Under the pieces are notes generated by a model that did no database searches, was not told where the DNA came from, and saw nothing but the letters and a program-made list of their open reading frames with translations. DNA of 64,000 bases from Methylorubrum extorquens. Its GTDB lineage: Bacteria > Pseudomonadota > Alphaproteobacteria > Rhizobiales > Beijerinckiaceae. How positions within the stretch are numbered: position 1 is the stretch's first letter; each line of letters starts with the position of its first letter. Location: NCBI RefSeq assembly GCF_024169925.1, contig NZ_JALJXF010000001.1, positions 750,001-814,000 of the forward strand. Direction: 5' to 3'. The position numbers and the translations under genes were made by a program. Below, in pieces: positions 18,152-28,398 of the stretch.

Positions 18152-18336
18152 GTCCCGCTCCCACCCCCGGCGAGGGCACGCGGCTTACGAGCGAAAGCTC
18201 GACCGTGTGTGAAGAACAAACAAAACGGGGATAAGTTCCGCCTGTTCGTCAATCTTGACCGTTTCTTCATATCTGCGCCGCAACAGAACTTACTGCGGTG
18301 CGAAGCCGCACACCGTGCCAGTAACAGCCGTGCAAC

Positions 18337-19221
18337 TCACGTTTGCGGCAGTGTCAAAAGATTGGCTGGGATGCCGCGAAAGTCTGTTTCGACTTTGTAG
18401 AGATGACCTGCCATCGGCTCGATCGTCGGATCACGTCCCCGAAGACAGGTCGTGACATAGAGCGTCGAGAAATCGTCACCGCCGAAAGCGCATTTCGTCA
18501 CGAGCGGCGTCGGCATGGGCACGACGTACTCGACGCCGCCGTCAGGATCGAAACGGGTGATGCGGCCGGCGCCGTAATGGCAGATCCAGAGGTGACCCTC
18601 GGCATCGAGCGTCAGGCCGTCCGGCTTGCCCCAGCCTTCTTCGAAGCGGATCAGCGGTCGTGCTTCGCCAATCCGCCCGTCATCGAGAGCGTGAAGCCAC
18701 ACGATACCGTTCGCCGTATCGATCGTGTAGACACGTCGACCGTCCGGGCTGACGACCGGACCGTTGGTCACGGCGGCACGGGTACCGAACGTCTCGACCC
18801 GCGCACCGTCCCAACGGTGGAAGCCACCGGTCTCCGCCTCCTCCCCGTCGTCCATGCTCCCGAAATAGAGCCAGCCATCCGGCCCGGCATTGCCGCTGTT
18901 GAGCCGATTGCCCGCGGGGTAGTCATCCGGTCGCACCAGCGGCGTCCGTGATCCGTCCGAGAGCCGCAAGGCGGTGACCCCGGACTTGAATCCCGCGACG
19001 ACGCGATCCGGATCCGGCGTCGGAACGGCGAAGCCGATCTTTTCGTCGAGCGCGATCCGAACGGTCTCGCCCGAAGCAGGCCAATGCCGCCAGATCGCCG
19101 GGTTCTCGATATCCACCCACAGCAACGATCCATCGCGGGCATCCCAGACAACCTCCTCGCCGAGGGCGCAGCCGCAGGCGACCGCAACGCGCGGCGTGTA
19201 GGGATGGACGGGTGGGGTCAT
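18337..19221 (-). CDS. SMP-30/gluconolactonase family protein
   Basis: 294-residue six-bladed beta-propeller with the family's metal-ligand motifs: ALGEEVVWD with the first Glu near residue 19, NRLNSGNAGPDG-type Asn/Asp around 105-112, and GWGKPDGLTLDAEGHLWICH containing the catalytic Asp region near 195. The family hydrolyses sugar lactones such as gluconolactone or arabinolactone in the cytoplasm. GGAG lies about six bases before ATG 19221, so the longer open frame to 19299 is rejected. It lies 108 bases downstream of the flavoprotein gene on the same strand. Confidence 0.85.
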   Translation of the reverse strand: MTPPVHPYTPRVAVACGCALGEEVVWDARDGSLLWVDIENPAIWRHWPASGETVRIALDEKIGFAVPTPDPDRVVAGFKSGVTALRLSDGSRTPLVRPDDYPAGNRLNSGNAGPDGWLYFGSMDDGEEAETGGFHRWDGARVETFGTRAAVTNGPVVSPDGRRVYTIDTANGIVWLHALDDGRIGEARPLIRFEEGWGKPDGLTLDAEGHLWICHYGAGRITRFDPDGGVEYVVPMPTPLVTKCAFGGDDFSTLYVTTCLRGRDPTIEPMAGHLYKVETDFRGIPANLLTLPQT

Positions 19222-19329
19222 CGAGGCTCCGGCACGTTCAAGGGTGGGGTGCTTCACCCCGCTTCGATCAACGCACCGCGCTTGCGCTTTTTCCTTCATC
19301 GGAAGATGGCCGGTGCGAAACCTGCGGTT

Positions 19330-20232
19330 TTACCGGGTCGCCTCCGCGACGAACTCGGCATTGATGGCGAAAGCCGCCATCGCGCCCTCCGCGGCGGCCA
19401 CGACGGCGAATTGCACGCGGCGCGACGCATCGCCCGCGACGTAGAGACCGGGCACGTTGGTCTTCTCGTACTCGCGGGTCGGAACCACGCTGCGGGTCTC
19501 GTCGAGTTCGCAGCCGAGTTGGGTGATGAGCGGGGAGGGGCTGCAGGCGAACGGCATCAGGAAGAGTGCGGTGCAAGCCGTCTGGCTTCCGTCACGGAAG
19601 CGGAGGCAGGTGGGCCGCGATCCGTCCCCTTCCAGCCGTTCGATCTCCGCCTCGATCACCCGCACGCCGTTGCGGGCGAGCCGATCCCGATCCTTCTCGG
19701 ACAAATCGCCGTCGCGACCGCTCGTGCACAAGGTGACGTCCTGGCTCCAGCCGGTCAGTTCCAGCGCGAGACCGCAGCCGCCATGCCCGCGGCCGTAGAC
19801 GACGAGGGGGCGGTCGCGAACCTCGAAGCCGTCGCAATAGGGGCAGGAATGCACCCCCGTGCTCCAATAGGTGTCGAAGCCCTCGATTTCAGGGATATCC
19901 TGAGCCAAGCCGGTCGCAAGGATCAGGCGGCGCGCCCGCTCACGGGTGCCGTCGGCCTGTCGGATGGTGAAACCGTCGGCATCACGCGCGGCTTCCATGA
20001 CTGCAACGTCGCGGCACTCGACGGTCTCGTAGCGGTCGAGGTCGGCCCGGCCCTGCGCGCGGAGATCGAAGGGCGGGGTGCCGTCGCGGGAGAACAGGCC
20101 CCAGGTGCGGGGCGTCGCGGCATTGCGCGGCTGGCTCGCATCGCAAAGCAGAACCCTGCGACGGGCCCGACCGAGGATCAGGGCGGCGTTGAGCCCGGCC
20201 GGGCCGCCGCCCACGATGATGACGTCATGCAT
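19330..20232 (-). CDS. Thioredoxin-reductase-like FAD/NAD(P) oxidoreductase
   Basis: 300 residues with an N-terminal FAD motif (VGGGPAGLNAAL, residues 7-18), a redox CxxC in HSCPYCDGFEV near residues 128-138, an NAD(P)-binding YGRGHGGCG region, and a C-terminal FAD-closing motif (GLYVAGDASRR). The length and CPYC motif match low-molecular-weight thioredoxin-reductase-like proteins; the electron acceptor is not identifiable. The NADP motif is unusual (GHGGCG in place of GxGxxA/G), so cofactor use is uncertain. It sits 72 bases after grxD, so it may be part of a redox operon. Confidence 0.85.
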   Translation of the reverse strand: MHDVIIVGGGPAGLNAALILGRARRRVLLCDASQPRNAATPRTWGLFSRDGTPPFDLRAQGRADLDRYETVECRDVAVMEAARDADGFTIRQADGTRERARRLILATGLAQDIPEIEGFDTYWSTGVHSCPYCDGFEVRDRPLVVYGRGHGGCGLALELTGWSQDVTLCTSGRDGDLSEKDRDRLARNGVRVIEAEIERLEGDGSRPTCLRFRDGSQTACTALFLMPFACSPSPLITQLGCELDETRSVVPTREYEKTNVPGLYVAGDASRRVQFAVVAAAEGAMAAFAINAEFVAEATR

Positions 20233-20304
20233 GATGATCTCCCGGCGAACCCGCCGGGGATCAAGCCTCGTGATCGCGAAAGAGTTTCGCGAAAGTGCCG
20301 CCGC

Positions 20305-20640
20305 TCAGGCGGCGCTCTTCACCGGCACGCCCTTCTCGGAAAGGAACTGCTGCAGCTCACCCGACTGGAACATCTCGCGGGCGATATCGCAGCCGCCGAC
20401 GAATTCGCCCTTCACGTAGATCTGCGGGATCGTCGGCCAGTTCGAGAAGGCCTTGATGCCATCGCGCACCGCCATGTCGTCGAGGACGTTCACGCCCTTG
20501 AAGGGCACGCCGAGGTAATTGAGGATCTGGACGACCTGACCCGAAAAGCCGCACATCGGGAATTGCGGCGTGCCCTTCATGAACACGACCACGTCCTGCG
20601 AATCGATCTCGTTCTTGATGGTGGAGTTGACGTCGGTCAT
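20305..20640 (-). CDS. grxD: Monothiol glutaredoxin, Grx4 family
   Basis: 111 residues with the monothiol CGFS active site ([10 protein letters not shown], Cys about residue 32), the KGTPQFP stretch before it, and the glutathione-binding [19 protein letters not shown] near 68-87. These proteins carry or deliver [2Fe-2S] clusters and pair with BolA proteins, whose gene is directly upstream. Cytoplasmic. Gene order purL-bolA-grxD is typical of alphaproteobacteria. Confidence 0.95.
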   Translation of the reverse strand: MTDVNSTIKNEIDSQDVVVFMKGTPQFPMCGFSGQVVQILNYLGVPFKGVNVLDDMAVRDGIKAFSNWPTIPQIYVKGEFVGGCDIAREMFQSGELQQFLSEKGVPVKSAA

Positions 20641-20713
20641 CGCACGGTCCTCGTTGTCTCTTCGTCTCGTTCGGGTGTGAGATCAGACCAGACCGTCTGA
20701 TTTCAAGGTCGGC

Positions 20714-20950
20714 TCAATCCTGCGGGACGCCCGTGGTGAGCGCAAGGGCGTGGAGCACGCCCCCCATCCGTCCCTGGAGCGCGCCGTAGACCATCTGGTG
20801 CTGGGCGACGCGGGTCTTGCCCCTGAAGGCGGAGGAAATGACGGTCGCCGCATAGTGGTCGCCGTCGCCCGCCAGATCCTTGATCTCGACGTGCGCGTCG
20901 GGCAGCGCCTCGCGGATCATCGACTCGATCTCGCGCGCATCCATCGGCAT
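20714..20950 (-). CDS. bolA: BolA family protein
   Basis: 78 residues, full length for the short BolA/IbaG type, with the class II KH-like fold and the conserved histidine near the C-terminus (RVAQHQMVYGALQGRMGG..HAL) that, with Grx CGFS cysteine, ligates an Fe-S cluster. It lies 73 bases upstream of grxD and 27 bases downstream of purL, all on one strand, supporting joint expression of the BolA-Grx pair. Confidence 0.92.
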   Translation of the reverse strand: MPMDAREIESMIREALPDAHVEIKDLAGDGDHYAATVISSAFRGKTRVAQHQMVYGALQGRMGGVLHALALTTGVPQD

Positions 20951-20977
20951 GGGGGCTCTCCGCTCGCTTTCGTCTCG

Positions 20978-23203
20978 TTACGCCGCAGGTGCGGCCGGCT
21001 GGCTCGCCATGTAGGCGGGGAACCAGCCCTCATGCGCGGCCTTCAGCTCGGCCACGGATATGGTCTCTTCGCCCGGCAGCACCAAGCTGTCGCCCGCGAC
21101 GATGCCGACGGTCGAGGCATCGATACCCTGCGCCGAGGCGCTGTAGAGAAGGTCGGCGGCCGCCTCCGCCGGCACGGCGATCAGGTAGCGGCCCTGATCC
21201 TCGCCGAACAGGTAGGCATGAACCGGCACGCCTTCCGGCGCCGCCGGCAGGGCCGCTCCGATCCCGCCGGCCATCGCCATCTCGGCCAGAGCCACGGCGA
21301 GGCCGCCGTCGGAGAGATCGTGGACAGTGTCGGCGATCCCGGAGACGATGAGACTGCGCACAAAGTCGCCGTTGCGTCGCTCGATCGCCAGATCGACCGG
21401 CGGCGGTGCGCCCTCTTCGCGGCCCGCGATCTCGGAGAGATAGAGCGACTGGCCGAGCCAGCCCTCGGTGCGCCCGATCAGCACCAGCACATCACCCTCT
21501 CGCTTGAGCGCGACCGTGGCGTGCCGCTCGACATCATCGATGACGCCGACGCCGCCGATGGTCGGGGTCGGGAGGATGCCGACGCCATTGGTCTCGTTGT
21601 AGAGCGAGACGTTGCCAGACACGACGGGGAAGTCGAGGGCGAGGCAGGCCTCGCCGATGCCCTTCAGGCAGCCGACGAGCTGGCCCATCACCTCGGGCTT
21701 CTCCGGGTTGCCGAAGTTGAGGTTGTCGGTGATCGCGAGCGGGCGAGCGCCGACGGCCGTAATGTTGCGCCACGCTTCCGCGACCGCCTGCCGGCCCCCC
21801 TCGACCGGATCGGCCTCGCAGTACCGCGGCGTCACGTCGGTGGAGATCGCGAGACCCTTCGGCCCGTCCTCGACCCGGACGATGGCGGCGTCGCCGCCGG
21901 GCTTCTGCACGGTGTTGCCGAGAATGAAGTGGTCGTATTGCTCGTAGACCCAGCGCTTCGAGGCGAGTTCGGGCGAGCCGACCAGACGCTTGAGCGCTTC
22001 GGCGTTCGGCACGCTGGCTTCGACGCTTGCCGCAGCAATGACGGGCTGATGCGTATTGGCGATGTGCGGGCGGTCGTAGAGCGGCGCCTCGTCGCCGAGT
22101 TCCTTGATCGGCAGGTCGGCGACGGTCTCGCCGTTGTGCTTGATGACGAAGCGCAGCGTATCGGTGGTGTGGCCGATGACGGCGAAGTCGAGGCCCCACT
22201 TCACGAAGATCGCCTGCGCTTCGGCTTCCATGCCGGGCTTGAGCACCATGAGCATACGCTCCTGGCTCTCCGAGAGCATCATCTCATAGGGGGTCATGCC
22301 CTCTTCGCGGGTCGGCACCTTTTCGAGGTGCAGTTCCACGCCGAGATCGCCCTTGGCGCCCATCTCGACCGCCGAGCAGGTGAGGCCGGCCGCGCCCATG
22401 TCCTGAATTGCGATGACGGCGCCTGAGGCCATCAGCTCCAGACAGGCTTCGAGCAGGAGCTTTTCGGCGAAGGGGTCGCCGACCTGCACGGTCGGCCGCT
22501 TCGACTCGCTCGACTCGTCGAATTCGGCCGAGGCCATGGTCGCGCCGTGGATGCCGTCGCGGCCGGTCTTCGAGCCGAGATAGACGATCGGGTTTCCGAC
22601 GCCGGTGGCGGCGGCGTAGAAGATCGCGTCGGTGCGGGCGAGGCCGACCGCCATGGCATTGACGAGGATGTTGCCGTCGTAGCGCCGATGGAAGCCGACG
22701 AGGCCGCCCACCGTCGGCACCCCGAAGGAATTGCCGTAGCCGCCCACGCCCGCGACGACACCGGAGACGAGGTGGCGGGTACGCGGATGGTCCGGTGAGC
22801 CGAAGCGCAGGGCATTCAAGGCGGCGATGGGCCGTGCCCCCATCGTGAAGACGTCTCGCAAGATGCCGCCGACGCCGGTCGCCGCACCCTGATAGGGCTC
22901 GATGAAGCTCGGGTGGTTGTGGCTTTCCATCTTGAAGACGCAGGCGAGGCCGTCGCCGATATCGATCACGCCGGCATTCTCGCCGGGCCCCTGGATCACG
23001 TGCGGACCCGAGGTTGGCAGGCCGCGCAGGTGCTTGCGCGAGGACTTGTACGAGCAGTGCTCGTTCCACATCGCGGAGACGATGCCGAGTTCGGTCAACG
23101 TCGGCTCGCGGCCGACGAGGGCGCGGAAGCGCTCGTACTCGTCGGGTGTCAGGCCGTGCTGGCGCACCAGCTCGGGTGTGATCGGAACATCGTTGCGAAA
23201 CAT
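20978..23203 (-). CDS. purL: Phosphoribosylformylglycinamidine synthase, large subunit
   Basis: 741 residues, the size of the small-type PurL that works with separate PurS and PurQ. It converts FGAR, glutamine-derived ammonia and ATP to FGAM in purine synthesis. Visible motifs: [14 protein letters not shown] near residue 50, KMESHNHPS near 90, [16 protein letters not shown], and the second ATP-grasp-like half with [19 protein letters not shown] near 635. ATG 23203 is preferred over a TTG six codons upstream because it matches the family N-terminus. purS and purQ are not in this window. Confidence 0.95.
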   Translation of the reverse strand: MFRNDVPITPELVRQHGLTPDEYERFRALVGREPTLTELGIVSAMWNEHCSYKSSRKHLRGLPTSGPHVIQGPGENAGVIDIGDGLACVFKMESHNHPSFIEPYQGAATGVGGILRDVFTMGARPIAALNALRFGSPDHPRTRHLVSGVVAGVGGYGNSFGVPTVGGLVGFHRRYDGNILVNAMAVGLARTDAIFYAAATGVGNPIVYLGSKTGRDGIHGATMASAEFDESSESKRPTVQVGDPFAEKLLLEACLELMASGAVIAIQDMGAAGLTCSAVEMGAKGDLGVELHLEKVPTREEGMTPYEMMLSESQERMLMVLKPGMEAEAQAIFVKWGLDFAVIGHTTDTLRFVIKHNGETVADLPIKELGDEAPLYDRPHIANTHQPVIAAASVEASVPNAEALKRLVGSPELASKRWVYEQYDHFILGNTVQKPGGDAAIVRVEDGPKGLAISTDVTPRYCEADPVEGGRQAVAEAWRNITAVGARPLAITDNLNFGNPEKPEVMGQLVGCLKGIGEACLALDFPVVSGNVSLYNETNGVGILPTPTIGGVGVIDDVERHATVALKREGDVLVLIGRTEGWLGQSLYLSEIAGREEGAPPPVDLAIERRNGDFVRSLIVSGIADTVHDLSDGGLAVALAEMAMAGGIGAALPAAPEGVPVHAYLFGEDQGRYLIAVPAEAAADLLYSASAQGIDASTVGIVAGDSLVLPGEETISVAELKAAHEGWFPAYMASQPAAPAA

Positions 23204-23393
23204 CCGAAGGCCCTGTCCCAAACCTTTGCCGCAGACCGATCCGATCCCTCAACCGGAACCGGTCGATGGCGAGCCGAGCGGGCTCGCTGCGACACAAATG
23301 ACTTTGCGCATCGCTCTAGAGCGGATCAGTACCGGCTGCAAAGGGCGCACACCCCCGCGATCGGATTGCGCACAAGCTGGCCGCGCATTTTTC

Positions 23394-24569
23394 CTACGCC
23401 AATTCTGCGCGGGCTGTCACAGGCCGCTGCGCATGGCACCGCTCCACCGCCGCGTGGACGGGCTCCCGTCCGGCGACGAAGGCGACGTAATCGAAGGCGT
23501 CCCGCTCTCGGCTCGACATCAGGAGCTGGAAATGCATGCGGAACAGGTTCCACCGCCGCCGCGCCACGAGAGCCGGCTCGATCAGATCCTCGATCTCGAC
23601 GCGCATCACCGCGAAGCGGCCGGAGGGCGGCGCGGGCAGGCCGGAAGCGCTGACCGGATCGCGCAAGTGGATCGAGAGCCAGTCCCAGCTCGCCCGGATG
23701 TCGAGCCAACCGATCGCCGTGTCGCGGCCGATCCGGCCGAGGGAGCCACGCGCCTCCTCAGCCAGCGGGTCGAGGGTCAGCCAGGGAATGACGCTGCCGA
23801 TGGTCACGAGCGTCACCGGCGTGCCGCGCCGGCCGAACTCGGGATCGGACTTCACGATGCGGTCGAGGCATTCGAAGGCGAGGAAGCTCGACGAGGAATG
23901 CCCGATCACCACGATCTCGGAGGCCCGTCCCTCCGCCGCGCGGATGCGCTCCGCCCAGGGGCCCAGGCGCTCGCGCATCGCCGTTTCGCGCCCCGAGGCG
24001 TGATCGTGGGTGAAGGCGGTGTCATCGACAAGATGCGTGACGTAGAGCGGCTTTCCCCGGGTCAGATGGGTCACCAAGGCAAGGATCGCGTATGCGAGCA
24101 GCGGGACAAGGGCCATGCCGGCGAGCGGCGGCAGCGCCGCGAGCGGGGTCAGCGTCACCGCCGCGACGGCGAGCGCGAGGCTCGCCAGAACGAAGACCAG
24201 ATAGAACTGGTGAACGCTGACGATCACCCGATAGAAGCGCCGCGCTTCGCGCTGGAACTTCCGCAGGTAACCGGAGCGCCACAGCCGCCACCACAAGCCC
24301 GGCAGGCTCACGAGCCGGCGCAGGTTGGAGCGGGGAAAACGGTCGCGGACGATGTCGTCCCAGCGCAGGAGGCTGTAGCGCACCCGCGTCGCGTCCCCCT
24401 CGGCCTCGCTCTCCACGTCCCAATCGAGGCTGATGCCGTCGGCGGACCGGACCGGGTCGCCGACCGTGATCGCCATGCCGCGCCGTTCGGCCATGATGCG
24501 GCTCTCGCGGCGAAACAGACCCCAATAGGTCTCGGGTTCGCGGGGATCGAAGCCCGGCAGGTAGAACAC
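23394..24569 (-). CDS. Membrane protein with alpha/beta-hydrolase-like GHSxS motif
   Basis: About 391 residues. Two transmembrane segments (HQFYLVFVLASLALAVAAV and PPLAGMALVPLLAYAILAL) split an N-terminal domain starting FYLPGFDPREP from a C-terminal domain with VVIGHSSSSFLAF, a nucleophile-elbow motif of alpha/beta hydrolases. Substrate unknown. The start is uncertain: the frame opens with ATG 24740, but its first ~55 residues are Arg/Ala-rich and would overlap the helicase stop. GTG 24569, just before the conserved-looking segment, is chosen here. It follows the recD-like gene on the same strand. Confidence 0.68.
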   Translation of the reverse strand: MFYLPGFDPREPETYWGLFRRESRIMAERRGMAITVGDPVRSADGISLDWDVESEAEGDATRVRYSLLRWDDIVRDRFPRSNLRRLVSLPGLWWRLWRSGYLRKFQREARRFYRVIVSVHQFYLVFVLASLALAVAAVTLTPLAALPPLAGMALVPLLAYAILALVTHLTRGKPLYVTHLVDDTAFTHDHASGRETAMRERLGPWAERIRAAEGRASEIVVIGHSSSSFLAFECLDRIVKSDPEFGRRGTPVTLVTIGSVIPWLTLDPLAEEARGSLGRIGRDTAIGWLDIRASWDWLSIHLRDPVSASGLPAPPSGRFAVMRVEIEDLIEPALVARRRWNLFRMHFQLLMSSRERDAFDYVAFVAGREPVHAAVERCHAQRPVTARAELA

Positions 24570-24721
24570 CTGACGTACCGGATGCGCGTCTTCGGACTCA
24601 GGAATAGCGGACCGCCGTTTGTCTCGACTGAAGGCGGGGCGTGCGGACGACGCGCCCCTTCGCCCGCTGCCTACACGAAGCAGCGGGGCCGGGGCGAGGG
24701 CAAAACGCCGATGCCCCGGCC

Positions 24722-26905
<2,184 letters not shown>

Positions 26906-26952
26906 CGGCTCACCCCATCATGGTTTCGAAAGGATGGGTCCCTTCGCGGGTC

Positions 26953-26988
26953 CAGGGCAGAGCCCTGCGAGACCGCTGGGGCTCTGCC
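26953..26988. terminator. Inverted-repeat hairpin between the phage-type gene and recD2
   Basis: CAGGGCAGAGCCCTG at 26953-26967 is itself a short palindrome, and GGCAGAGCCC (26956-26965) also pairs perfectly with GGGCTCTGCC (26979-26988) across 13 bases. Two mutually exclusive stems can thus form in the 108 bases between genes. It may end transcription of the upstream gene or be a copy of a dispersed intergenic repeat. Confidence 0.45.
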
Positions 26989-27013
26989 GAAGGGCTTGTC
27001 CTTCGGGATCCTC

Positions 27014-27700
27014 TTATGCAGCGCGGCTGCCGCGTCCGCCCTTCTTGGCCGGTGGCCAGCCGAGGGCTCGTAGCCGGGCCTTGGCGTAGTCGCGCACTTC
27101 CTCGCGGGTGCCGTGCGGCATGGCGTTGAGGATGCCCTGCGTGCGCTCGTCGAGCATCAGGTCGGTCACCGCATTGATCGATTCCGCCTCGTCGATCAGG
27201 CGCTTGAGGTCGGCTTCCTGCTCGGTCACCTCGTCGAAGGCCGGCGGCGCATCGAAATCCTCGTCCACCGCGCGGATCGCCATCGGCTGGTTCTGGCGGA
27301 ACTCGTCGGCTTCCTCCTCGGAATAGACGAGGCCGTGCAGCTCGATCAGCTTGAGGATCACCCGGTCCTTCGCCCGCTTCTCGGCCATGGCGTAGACGTA
27401 GGCCGCCTGCCGGCCGGAGACGCGATAGTTCACGTTGACCAGCGCCTCGCCGATCGACCACTCGACCCGCGCCTCGCCGGCCTTCTCGCCGGGCATGTGG
27501 CCGGTGACGAGGATTACCGCCTCGTCGCGCTCGCTGCGCAGAAGCGTCGGCGGATCGAAGTGGATCTTGGTGTGGGCGGCGATCCGCTCCAGGGTCTTGT
27601 GATAGATCACCGCCGTGCCCTGCACGCGCCAGACGTTGCCCGCGAAGGGCTCGCCGAAGCGCACGAGGATGTCGGCAATCTGCTTGTCGGCTGTTCTCAT
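27014..27700 (-). CDS. Phage-type protein of unknown function (possible ssDNA-annealing related)
   Basis: 228 residues, soluble. The central part (about residues 100-140: the VNYRVSGRQAAYVYAMAEKRA stretch, then DRVILKLIELHG and VYSEEEADEF) closely recalls proteins carried near recombination genes in many phages of alphaproteobacteria, where the hallmark is A-x-x-MAEKRA-x-DR-x-ILKL ... YSEEEADEF. An annealing or ssDNA-related role is possible but not established. The C-terminus is Lys/Arg/Gly-rich. ATG 27700 is chosen; ATG 27724 lacks a ribosome-binding site. It is transcribed toward recD2, and no other phage genes are nearby. Confidence 0.7.
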   Translation of the reverse strand: MRTADKQIADILVRFGEPFAGNVWRVQGTAVIYHKTLERIAAHTKIHFDPPTLLRSERDEAVILVTGHMPGEKAGEARVEWSIGEALVNVNYRVSGRQAAYVYAMAEKRAKDRVILKLIELHGLVYSEEEADEFRQNQPMAIRAVDEDFDAPPAFDEVTEQEADLKRLIDEAESINAVTDLMLDERTQGILNAMPHGTREEVRDYAKARLRALGWPPAKKGGRGSRAA

Positions 27701-28053
27701 GGTGCGTCCCCAGACTGTGGACATGGCCCGTGAGTGGGAGCACGCCGTCTTCGGCAACGGCGAATGTTCACTATATGTTCTCTGTGTGGATAATATGTGG
27801 ATAACTTTTGCCGACGCAAACCGCGGGGCCTGCGGCGGGAGGTCGCGATGCCCCATTGCGGCTCACCTATCGGCCTTCGGGATCGGTGAAAGCGCCTGTG
27901 CGGTGAGCCCGATCAAACTTTGAGAGGCTTCGTCAATCCACGTTGGGTTCACTAATTTACGGCTGAATATGGACGTGGCTTTATCGTCTGATCGAGTTTC
28001 AATTTTGGATCTTGCATGATAATTTATATCATTTTATTGTCTTATCAGGATTA
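27701..28053. other. Intergenic region with DnaA boxes and AT-rich patch
   Basis: 353 bases between two divergent genes. It contains the DnaA boxes described separately and, from about 27930, a stretch with far more A+T than the local average (for example AATTTATATCATTTTATTG at 28021-28039). No coding sequence is supported within it. Confidence 0.55.
27785..27804. promoter_or_regulatory. Two perfect DnaA boxes one helical turn apart
   Basis: TGTGGATAA occurs at 27785-27793 and again at 27796-27804, both in the same orientation and 11 bases apart; each is the exact complement of the consensus DnaA box TTATCCACA. A degenerate third copy, TGTGGACAT, lies at 27715-27723. An AT-rich patch follows at about 27930-28080. 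These are hallmarks of an origin or of a DnaA-controlled promoter; dnaA itself starts about 7.5 kb to the right. Confidence 0.65.
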
Positions 28054-28353
28054 ATGTCTCTTAAATCAACAGCAATCGGGAGCAATTATGCGTTCAGACC
28101 GCATAATGGCGCTGAATGTTATGCAATAACCGATTTATGTGCGTATCGGAATGGCCGTTGGAGCCGTAACTGGATCGGCGGATTGATCAATCCCGGCCAG
28201 TCCGCGTCCTTGGATTGGAATAGCAACGACGGCGATTGCGTCGTGCCGTTCCGCGTGAAGTGGCGTGACTGCGGCTCGGACGATTTCAAGCTTGATTGGT
28301 GCAACGGCGTGTCCAACGTCTACATGAAGGACGAGGGCTTCACCTACGATTGA
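28054..28353 (+). CDS. Small cysteine-containing hypothetical protein
   Basis: 99 residues with five cysteines. The segment WIGGLINPGQSASLDWNSND, then CVVPFRVKWRDCG and LDWCNGVSNVYMKDEG resembles a family of short secreted proteins of alphaproteobacteria with the pattern W-x-IG-x-x-L-x-PGQS ... C ... DLC; that resemblance is from memory and weak. This copy lacks a signal peptide. ATG 28054 has AGGA just upstream (short spacing); TTG 28012 would extend it by 14 residues. The 5' half is AT-rich, suggesting recent acquisition or a truncated N-terminus. Confidence 0.55.
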   Translation: MSLKSTAIGSNYAFRPHNGAECYAITDLCAYRNGRWSRNWIGGLINPGQSASLDWNSNDGDCVVPFRVKWRDCGSDDFKLDWCNGVSNVYMKDEGFTYD

Positions 28354-28367
28354 TCGCCCACTTGCAC

Positions 28368-28395
28368 GGGGGCAACGCGCCATTGCGCTGCCCCC
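28368..28395. terminator. Bidirectional hairpin between convergent genes
   Basis: GGGGGCA at 28368-28374 pairs with TGCCCCC at 28389-28395, and an inner GCGC/GCGC pair extends the stem. It lies in the 45 bases between the small cysteine protein and the recQ stop, where a two-way terminator is expected. T-tracts are absent. Confidence 0.5.
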
Positions 28396-28398
28396 GAG

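Noticed and set aside
26910..27743. 277-codon leftward frame overlapping the phage-type gene in another frame
   Set aside because: Arg-rich shadow; the 27014-27700 frame contains the recognisable MAEKRA motif.
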